A DNA stretch of 5,097 nt from Bacteroidales bacterium. GTDB lineage: Bacteria > Bacteroidota > Bacteroidia > Bacteroidales > UBA932. Position numbers and translations under genes: made by a program. The stretch covers positions 1-5,097 of the forward strand of contig SFPH01000088.1 in the NCBI GenBank assembly GCA_004552115.1. The letters are read 5' to 3'. Within the stretch, counting starts at the first letter, position 1. The number at the start of each line of letters is the position of its first letter. Below the pieces are notes generated by a model. It was not told where the DNA came from, ran no database searches, and saw only the letters and a program-made list of their open reading frames with translations. This document shows positions 1 through 5,097 of this stretch, piece by piece.

Positions 1-1341
1 ACATTGGAGCTCTCCGCCGGACTCAGGCTCGAGAACCTTTTCGTGAAAGACACCGAGTACAGGAATGTCAGCAGCCTCTCCCCGAGGTTCAATTTCAAGT
101 GGAGAATATCCGACTCGTTCTCCTTCCGCGGAGGCTGGGGAATCAGCGAGAAACTCCCTTCATTCTACATTCTCTATCCGGAACAGAAGTACAGGGACAT
201 CCAGACATTCGGCTTCTCTCACGGGGACGACGCCTCCTATGTCTATTATACCCAGCCATACATGATACTGTTCAATGAAGACCTGCGCTGGCAGCGCAAC
301 AGCAATTCCGAGCTTGGAATCGACGCCTGGTTCGCCGGAATGTCGCTCTCCCTCGTGGGCTTCTACAACAAGACATCCTCCCCGTACACCTTCAGGAGCG
401 TATATTCCCCGTTCTCCTACAGCATAATGTCCATTCCGGAAGGATTCGCCATGCCTGACGACCCTCAGGTAAGGGTGGACAGCCAGACCGGCCAGGTCTA
501 TATGAGGGCCTCGGACGAGGAATACTGGACCCCGATGGATGTCAATGTGACCGATTACACATTCTGCGAGTCCCAGCTCCCTTCCAACGGGGCCGACATC
601 CACAGGGCCGGAGCCGAGCTCACCCTGGACTTCCCGGAGATCAACCCGATTCTCACCAAGTTCAGGCTCGATGCCGCCTGGTCCTGGACCAGATACGTGG
701 ATAACAGCCTTACAGCATATTACCGTACAGGCTGGTCGCATACCGAATTGAAGAACAGGTCCTACCAGTACGTCGGCATCTATGCCTCCGGAGGCAATGC
801 CCCATCTACCTGGAACGGGCGCAGGTCGCATTCCCTCGATGCCAACCTGACCTCCATCACCCATATCCCGCAGGCCAGAATCATCATCACCTGCAGACTG
901 GAAATGTCTGTGCTTCAGCGTTTCCGCAATCTCTCCGAGTACAATGGGCAGGAGTACGCATACAAGGTGACGGCCGACGGCGGACCTTCCGACGCGGGCA
1001 GCATATACGGCCAGGACAGCTACACGGCGATAATGCCGGTAAAATATATGGACGAGACCGGAGCCGTGCACGACTTCACGGCCTCGGATGCGCTGAATCC
1101 GGAGTTTGCGAACCTCATTCTCCGTTCCGGCAATGCCTACACCTTCGCCAGGGACGGTTACGGGGCCTATCTCTCGGCCAACCTCAGTGTCACGAAGGAA
1201 ATCGGGGACCACGTCTCCATCTCCTTCTATGCCAACAATTTCACAAACTCGAGAATGTATGTCAAGTCCAGGGCGACAGGCGTGAGCGCAATATTCACCC
1301 CGTCATTCTACTATGGGCTTACGTGCAGGCTTAAATTCTGA
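1..1341 (+). CDS. TonB-dependent outer-membrane receptor, C-terminal beta-barrel part (5'-truncated by window edge)
   Basis: This is the last 446 codons of a longer protein. The reading frame is open at base 1 (ACA TTG GAG...), so the TTG at position 4 is not a start. It ends at TGA 1339-1341. The visible part is a run of amphipathic beta-strands alternating with long polar, aromatic-rich loops, typical of the C-terminal half of a TonB-dependent receptor barrel. The segment FSFRGGWGISEKLPSF matches the strand and loop usually seen in the middle of such barrels. The last strands (LSANLSVTKEIGDHVSISF, then YANNFTN) and the terminal residues CRLKF, ending in phenylalanine, fit the closing strand recognised by the BAM complex. 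Bacteroidota family members are usually about 700 to 1000 residues, so the signal peptide, any carboxypeptidase-like N-terminal domain, TonB box and plug should lie upstream. Such receptors import siderophores, haem, cobalamin, glycans or peptides using TonB energy; the substrate is not evident here. A lipoprotein gene follows within a few bases, so the two are probably co-transcribed. Confidence 0.9.
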   Translation, partial: TLELSAGLRLENLFVKDTEYRNVSSLSPRFNFKWRISDSFSFRGGWGISEKLPSFYILYPEQKYRDIQTFGFSHGDDASYVYYTQPYMILFNEDLRWQRNSNSELGIDAWFAGMSLSLVGFYNKTSSPYTFRSVYSPFSYSIMSIPEGFAMPDDPQVRVDSQTGQVYMRASDEEYWTPMDVNVTDYTFCESQLPSNGADIHRAGAELTLDFPEINPILTKFRLDAAWSWTRYVDNSLTAYYRTGWSHTELKNRSYQYVGIYASGGNAPSTWNGRRSHSLDANLTSITHIPQARIIITCRLEMSVLQRFRNLSEYNGQEYAYKVTADGGPSDAGSIYGQDSYTAIMPVKYMDETGAVHDFTASDALNPEFANLILRSGNAYTFARDGYGAYLSANLSVTKEIGDHVSISFYANNFTNSRMYVKSRATGVSAIFTPSFYYGLTCRLKF

Positions 1342-1346
1342 AAGAT

Positions 1347-2570
1347 ATGAGAAGGACATTGTATATGATAATGATGGCCGCGGCATTGGCAGGATGCCTG
1401 CGGGTGTCGGATGTCAATCCCTATCAGGATAGTCTCAATGTATTGACCATCAGGCCATTGTACCCGGAGGAAATGAGCCCGGAGAGCAGGGCCGGCATAG
1501 GCATTGTCATTACCGACAGGAACAGGGGCGGCTCCTATTCGCTCCTCACCGGGCAGGACGGAAATGCCAAGGCGAAACTTCCGGACGGGACATACCGCAT
1601 TGTCCTGAGCGCCAGGGTTGACGGCAAGGTTTACAACGGGGCCTCCGACAAGGTGATTCTCTCCGGAGGGGACAGGGAAGTGTCATTGCAGGTGGTCGGC
1701 TCCGTCTCCGGGGCCATTGTCATAAAGGAAATGTACTTCGGCGGCTGCCAGAAATATCCCGAGCAGGGTAACTATCAGATTGACAAGTACATAATACTTC
1801 ACAACAACAGTGCGCAGACCCAGTATCTGGACTCGCTCTGCTTCGGGACACTGGACCCTTACAATTCGGTTTCCAACAACCCGTGGATCATCACGGACCC
1901 GGATACCGGCGAGGTGGTTTTCCGGGATTTCGTGCCGATAGTCCAGGCACTGTGGCAGTTCCCCGGCGACGGGGATGATTTCCCGCTGGCACCCGGCGAG
2001 GATGCCGTGCTCTGCCTTTACGGAGCCATTGACCACAGGGCGCAGTACCCCGAGTCGGTCAATCTCAACAAGCCTGACTACTTCGTATGCTACAATACGA
2101 ACTATTTCTCCAATACGGCCTGGCATCCCGCTCCCGGCAGCAACATACAGACTTCCAGGATATTGGACTGCGTAATCAAGACCGGAATAGCCAATGCCTA
2201 CACGATGTCGGCCACCTCGCCGGCTGCCGTGATTATCAAGGCCCCTTCAGGGACGACGATACAGGATTTCATCGCGGATCCGGCCAACATTGTCCAGAAG
2301 CCCGGCTCTACCGTCGACAAGGTCGTGGCAGTACCTTGCGGGTGGATCATGGACGGAGTCGAGGTCTTCAACGGGAATGGCAGCAAGAAGAGGCTCCGTC
2401 CGGACATCGATGCCGGAAGCGTCCAGTTCTCCGAAGCCTTCCAGGGCCATGCCGTGGTGAGAAATGTGGACCGTGAGGCCTCGGAGGCATTGGGGTATGA
2501 AGTCCTCGCGGATACGAACAATTCGTCCAATGATTTTGTTGAAATTGAAAAACACACTCTGAATGAATAA
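1347..2570 (+). CDS. DUF4876-like surface lipoprotein (407 aa)
   Basis: The gene encodes an exported lipoprotein of 407 residues. The N-terminus is a short basic region (MRR), a hydrophobic stretch and a textbook lipobox, LAGC, with the lipidated cysteine at residue 17. Residues about 30-118 look like a small beta-sandwich of transthyretin or carboxypeptidase-regulatory type (GQDGNAKAKLPDGTYRIVL). From about residue 122 the pattern IVIKEMYFGG... DKYIILHNNS...YLDSLCFG resembles the DUF4876 family and has a lamin-tail-like flavour. The FPLAPGEDAVLCLYGA block (about 212-227) and the C-terminal NNSSNDFVEIE are consistent with this. I recognise the family from pattern memory, not a search. Its biochemical role is not established to my knowledge; binding or partner function at the outer membrane beside the upstream receptor is an inference. 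An in-frame TAA at 1332-1334 rules out a longer ATG start. No strong ribosome site is visible, as is usual in this phylum. The stop overlaps the next gene. Mature residues include six cysteines besides the lipidated one. Confidence 0.88.
   Translation: MRRTLYMIMMAAALAGCLRVSDVNPYQDSLNVLTIRPLYPEEMSPESRAGIGIVITDRNRGGSYSLLTGQDGNAKAKLPDGTYRIVLSARVDGKVYNGASDKVILSGGDREVSLQVVGSVSGAIVIKEMYFGGCQKYPEQGNYQIDKYIILHNNSAQTQYLDSLCFGTLDPYNSVSNNPWIITDPDTGEVVFRDFVPIVQALWQFPGDGDDFPLAPGEDAVLCLYGAIDHRAQYPESVNLNKPDYFVCYNTNYFSNTAWHPAPGSNIQTSRILDCVIKTGIANAYTMSATSPAAVIIKAPSGTTIQDFIADPANIVQKPGSTVDKVVAVPCGWIMDGVEVFNGNGSKKRLRPDIDAGSVQFSEAFQGHAVVRNVDREASEALGYEVLADTNNSSNDFVEIEKHTLNE
2563..2570 (+). other. 8-base start/stop overlap between lipoprotein and barrel genes
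   Basis: The sequence ATGAATAA contains both the ATG of the barrel gene (2563-2565) and the TAA of the preceding lipoprotein gene (2568-2570), in different frames. An in-frame TGA at 2560-2562 lies directly before the ATG, so no longer start exists for the downstream gene. The arrangement implies one mRNA and suggests translational coupling, which would fix the two proteins at related levels. Coupling itself is inferred. Confidence 0.85.
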
Positions 2571-4077
2571 GTTATTGTCATACATCAGCATTGCCGTCCT
2601 GACACTGTCGGCGGCAGAGGCAGTGGCCCAGCCATTCAGGGAATACCGTGACCGGAACTTCTGGAATGCGGGCCGCAATGTCAACGGAGTCCGTGCCGAT
2701 TCCGTGACCGTGTCCTATGCCGAGATATCAGGAGGCTATGAATCAGGCGGATACCGCAATGTCAACGAGGCCGCATCCCTCTGGAATGCAGGGGCCGAGG
2801 CTGCCACGATCACTCATCTCGACAAGATTTCAATGACTGGATCATTCTCCTTCCGTCATTCCGACGCCAGGGACATGTGCGGCTCAATGATGTCGAAGCC
2901 CGGATATTATCCCGTTGATATCCTGGAGTTTACGCCGGGACGCAAGACCAGGCAGATCTACAGCATCGCCGGCGGAATCACTGCCGACATTGCCGAAAAC
3001 TGGCGGATTGGCGGGATCATCGATATTGAAAACGAGAATTACACGAAGCGCAAGGACCTCAGGCACAGCAACTACCGCCTCGACATGACCTTCGTCCCGA
3101 GCCTGATGTGGCACAAGGGCGACATTGCCGCAGGCGCATCCTACATATTCTCAAGGACTTCCGAGACCGTGAGGGCCGAGGAGCTGGGCATTGTCTCGGG
3201 CTCCTACTACGCCTTTCTCGACAAGGGCCTCCGCTACGGAGTGATGGATGTCTGGTACAATTCCGGACTGCATATCTTCGAGGCTGGAGTGGCAGGATTC
3301 CCGGTGGCTGAGAACAGCAGCGGGGTCGCCCTCCAGTTCCAGTGGAAGGGACTCTACATTGACGCCGAATATGGACGCCGCAACGGAAAAATCGGCGAGA
3401 AGCAGAAAATCTGGTACAATTTCGACGGGGACAATGTCTCCGCCAGGCTTTCCTACAAGCTGCAGCTCCAGGATCTGACGCACTGTTTTTCAGGCACTTA
3501 TTCGTTCCGTTCGACGGAGAATATGGAGAATGTCCTGGAGGATGTGACGGAAAACGGAGTGACATTGACCCGGAATTACGGAGCCAGTACAGTGTCGCTC
3601 TCCAATTCGCATGAAGCCGGTGTCAGCTGGGTGGCGCGGGATGGCAGGATGTTGAGTTTCGGAGCCGGGATTGACTGGAAAGGCGACAGGACTGCGGCAT
3701 CAGTCCTCTATCCATATGTCGCCACCCAGAAGAAGGACAGGCTCGATGTCGGGGCCTGGTTCTGGCTTCCTTACCGGAGGTTCAGTATGGGATGCAGCGT
3801 GGATTTCCGTTTCGGATGGATTTCGGATGCGGCCAGGTCCGTGTCTGACGATGTTTCCCCGGAATCCGGACCGACACGTCTTGAGGAGTATTATGATATT
3901 GAGAGAGAGTACTTTACGACACCTTCGGGCATCGCCCGGCTGTCGTTCAGATATACATTCAGGAGTAATGTTTACATCGAGGCGAGGTACAGGAGCTGCG
4001 AGCCGCTGAAGGCTTTGTACAGGAACAGTGGCAGGTACAGATTCTTTGCCGGCCTTGCCCTGGGTTACGATTTTTAA
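2563..4077 (+). CDS. DUF6850-like outer-membrane beta-barrel protein (504 aa)
   Basis: The protein begins with a type I signal peptide: Lys3, a hydrophobic core, and an AVA site with predicted cleavage after Ala22, before QPFREY. The mature N-terminal region carries two WNAG motifs (residues 34-37 and 74-77) and two RNVN motifs (38-41 and 65-68). A distinctive block follows at about 105-130, MCGSMM..PGYYPVDILEFTPG, which I associate with the DUF6850 family of Bacteroidota outer-membrane barrels. The rest is a series of alternating beta-strands with glycine and aromatic girdle residues, ending ALGYDF with a terminal phenylalanine, as expected for BAM-assembled proteins. At 504 residues it has no room for a TonB plug in addition to the barrel, so it is not a second TonB receptor. 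Role: unknown; a porin-like or scaffold partner of the upstream receptor and lipoprotein is inferred from their co-transcription. The start is firmly set by an in-frame TGA immediately upstream. Family assignment is from memory; envelope location is well supported by the signal peptide and C-terminus. Confidence 0.87.
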   Translation: MNKLLSYISIAVLTLSAAEAVAQPFREYRDRNFWNAGRNVNGVRADSVTVSYAEISGGYESGGYRNVNEAASLWNAGAEAATITHLDKISMTGSFSFRHSDARDMCGSMMSKPGYYPVDILEFTPGRKTRQIYSIAGGITADIAENWRIGGIIDIENENYTKRKDLRHSNYRLDMTFVPSLMWHKGDIAAGASYIFSRTSETVRAEELGIVSGSYYAFLDKGLRYGVMDVWYNSGLHIFEAGVAGFPVAENSSGVALQFQWKGLYIDAEYGRRNGKIGEKQKIWYNFDGDNVSARLSYKLQLQDLTHCFSGTYSFRSTENMENVLEDVTENGVTLTRNYGASTVSLSNSHEAGVSWVARDGRMLSFGAGIDWKGDRTAASVLYPYVATQKKDRLDVGAWFWLPYRRFSMGCSVDFRFGWISDAARSVSDDVSPESGPTRLEEYYDIEREYFTTPSGIARLSFRYTFRSNVYIEARYRSCEPLKALYRNSGRYRFFAGLALGYDF

Positions 4078-4095
4078 ATTTCAATACTATAGATT
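4078..4095 (+). other. Short AT-rich intergenic spacer
   Basis: Eighteen bases (atttcaatactatagatt) separate the barrel stop from the fimbrillin-like start. The spacer is much richer in A/T than the flanking genes and contains no hairpin, so there is no sign of transcription stopping here. It lacks a GGAGG-type ribosome site, which is usual for Bacteroidota, where A/T-rich unstructured leaders favour initiation. It includes an in-frame TAG at 4090-4092 that fixes the downstream start at the ATG at 4096. Confidence 0.6.
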
Positions 4096-5097
4096 ATGCG
4101 TAAAACATTGATTCTTGCAGCCGTTGCTCTTGTTGCAGCAGCCTGCGCAAAGGAGAAGGTTGAGACCTCCGTTCCGGGGAAAGTCTCGATTGTCCCGGTA
4201 ATCACCAGGGCGACTGACGTCAATTTTGAAGACGGCGACGCCATCGGCGTCAACATTGTCCGCGGGGAAGAGTCCTATGCGGTGAACAACAAGCTTACAT
4301 ACGCCTCAGACGTATTCTCAGGCACACTTCTCTGGTATCCGGAGGTCATGGACAAGTCCACGGTCACCGCTTATTATCCATATCAGTCAGCGGGCGTCCC
4401 GGCTTCTTTCAGCGTGGCTGCAGACCAGACCGCAGGCATTTCGGCATCGGATTTCATCGCCGGCGTGAAGACCGACGTGACCCCTTCCGTCAATGCCGTC
4501 GTGGTGCCTTTCAAGCATATGCTGACCAAGATTGTGCTCAATGTCACCAATGAGTCCGGAGCGGAGATCAGCGAGGTTGCACTCGGCGGATCCAAGCTGA
4601 CGGCCGACATTGACCTTGCCGCCTTGACTGCCTCTGCATCAGAGACTTCCGAGGTGGCTGACATCAAGGCCTGCGCAGTGGAGGCCGGTGTGAGATATGC
4701 CGCCATCGTCGTACCTCAGACATTGGGATTCGTTCTGAAGGTCACCACTTCCACCGGAGCGGAGCTTTCCCAGAACCTCGTTTCTACCGAGCTGAAGCAG
4801 GGCGGACAGTACACCATCAACGTGAAGGTGCTCCCTGCCGACATCAAGGTCACTCTCACCGGCGAGATCGAGAACTGGACCGACGAGGGAGAGATCGGAA
4901 CCGAGAAGCCGACCTACGTCGACTTCGCCGAGTATGAGGGCTATTTCATCTACAAGAATGAGAAATACAATACCGTGACCCTCTCCGACGGCTCTGTATG
5001 GATGGCTCAGCCGATGCGTTATGTTCCTGAGGGATACGAAGTTTCAACTGATCCGACCACCGGACATATCTGGGCTCCTTACACCGTTGAGGGCGGC
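4096..5097 (+). CDS. Fimbrillin-like lipoprotein with C-terminal FISUMP-like domain (3'-truncated by window edge)
   Basis: The frame stays open from ATG 4096 to the window end (334 codons, no stop), so the C-terminus is missing. Residues 1-17 (MRKTLILAAVALVAAAC) form a lipoprotein signal with Cys17 as the likely lipidation site. The lipobox AAAC is somewhat degenerate. The following residues AKEKVET are charged, as often seen in surface-exported Bacteroidota lipoproteins. Fimbrillin-like hallmarks come in order: TRATDVNFEDGDAIGV (37-52), LLWYP and VTAYYPY (78-96), the conserved FKHMLTKIVLNVT (139-151), GGQYTINVKV (236-245) and IENW (258-261). This matches Mfa-like/FimA-type subunits or related adhesins. 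From about residue 280 the sequence changes to KYNTVTLSDGSVWMAQPMRYVP, resembling the start of a FISUMP domain (typically Y.TV.I....WMAENL). The tail suggests a multi-domain surface protein instead of a simple pilus subunit. Arginine codons are not dominated by AGG as in the three genes before it, which may mean higher expression. A role as adhesin or ligand-binding accessory is inferred. Confidence 0.88.
   Translation, partial: MRKTLILAAVALVAAACAKEKVETSVPGKVSIVPVITRATDVNFEDGDAIGVNIVRGEESYAVNNKLTYASDVFSGTLLWYPEVMDKSTVTAYYPYQSAGVPASFSVAADQTAGISASDFIAGVKTDVTPSVNAVVVPFKHMLTKIVLNVTNESGAEISEVALGGSKLTADIDLAALTASASETSEVADIKACAVEAGVRYAAIVVPQTLGFVLKVTTSTGAELSQNLVSTELKQGGQYTINVKVLPADIKVTLTGEIENWTDEGEIGTEKPTYVDFAEYEGYFIYKNEKYNTVTLSDGSVWMAQPMRYVPEGYEVSTDPTTGHIWAPYTVEGG

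Noticed and set aside
433..501. Resemblance between a receptor loop (IPEGF...DP...TGQVY) and the tail of the fimbrillin/FISUMP protein (VPEGY...DPTTGHIW, 5023-5073).
   Set aside because: Only a few common loop residues match and the spacing differs between the two, so it is more likely coincidence between polar loops than shared ancestry.
160..1212. A 350-codon open frame on the - strand opposite the TonB receptor gene.
   Set aside because: Its translation is rich in V, G, R, H and E with no domain, signal or family pattern, and it lies wholly antisense to a well-supported barrel gene. It is explained by the C/G-biased third positions of the real gene, which suppress stops in the complementary frame.
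3059..3565. Overlapping - strand open frames inside the second barrel gene (for example 168 codons, rich in R, S, C and P).
   Set aside because: The composition is typical of out-of-frame translation, with no credible start context, and the + strand frame has a signal peptide and a proper barrel C-terminus.
4014..4048. Possible Bacteroidota-type promoter: TTTG at 4014-4017 and attctttg at 4041-4048, upstream of the fimbrillin-like gene.
   Set aside because: The -7 candidate has ATTCTTTG in place of TAnnTTTG, and the 23-base spacing is longer than the usual 19 or so. It also lies inside the coding sequence of the preceding gene, so it is not distinguishable from chance.
4383..4706. A - strand open frame of 107 codons in the last kilobase.
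   Set aside because: It is low-complexity (A, S, T, V rich) and antisense to the fimbrillin-like gene, whose + strand frame carries clear family motifs.

Overview
The window reads as a gut-type Bacteroidales (phylum Bacteroidota) chromosome segment. The reasons are the protein families present (a SusC-like/TonB-dependent receptor barrel, DUF4876-like and DUF6850-like envelope proteins, and a fimbrillin-like lipoprotein), the absence of clear Shine-Dalgarno sequences before the starts, and tight packing of outer-membrane genes. The DNA is fairly GC-rich for the order. Third codon positions favour C/G, and AGG is a common arginine codon in the first three genes. This points away from low-GC Bacteroides or Prevotella and towards an Alistipes-like or uncultured Bacteroidales lineage. 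The lineage is an inference, because no marker gene is present.

Layout: four genes, all on the + strand, fill almost the whole window. (1) Positions 1-1341 hold the C-terminal part of a TonB-dependent receptor whose start lies upstream of the window. (2) After 4 to 5 bases comes a 407-residue lipoprotein (1347-2570) resembling the DUF4876 family. (3) Overlapping its end by 8 bases is a 504-residue outer-membrane beta-barrel (2563-4077) resembling the DUF6850 family. (4) After an 18-base gap comes a fimbrillin-like lipoprotein (4096 to beyond 5097). Its C-terminal end turns into a FISUMP-like (Fibrobacter succinogenes major paralogous) domain, and it is still open at the window edge. There is no gene-free stretch over 300 bases, and I see no RNA gene, mobile element, CRISPR array or convincing terminator.

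Working together: every product is predicted to be exported to the envelope. There are two barrels (one TonB-driven, one without a plug) and two lipid-anchored proteins likely to sit at the outer membrane. The spacing implies one transcript for at least genes 1 to 3, and probably 4. The simplest reading is an uptake or surface-binding module. The TonB receptor would import a ligand, the DUF4876-like lipoprotein and DUF6850-like barrel would act as partners, and the fimbrillin/FISUMP protein would be a surface-exposed adhesin or binding subunit. The ligand cannot be read from this sequence.
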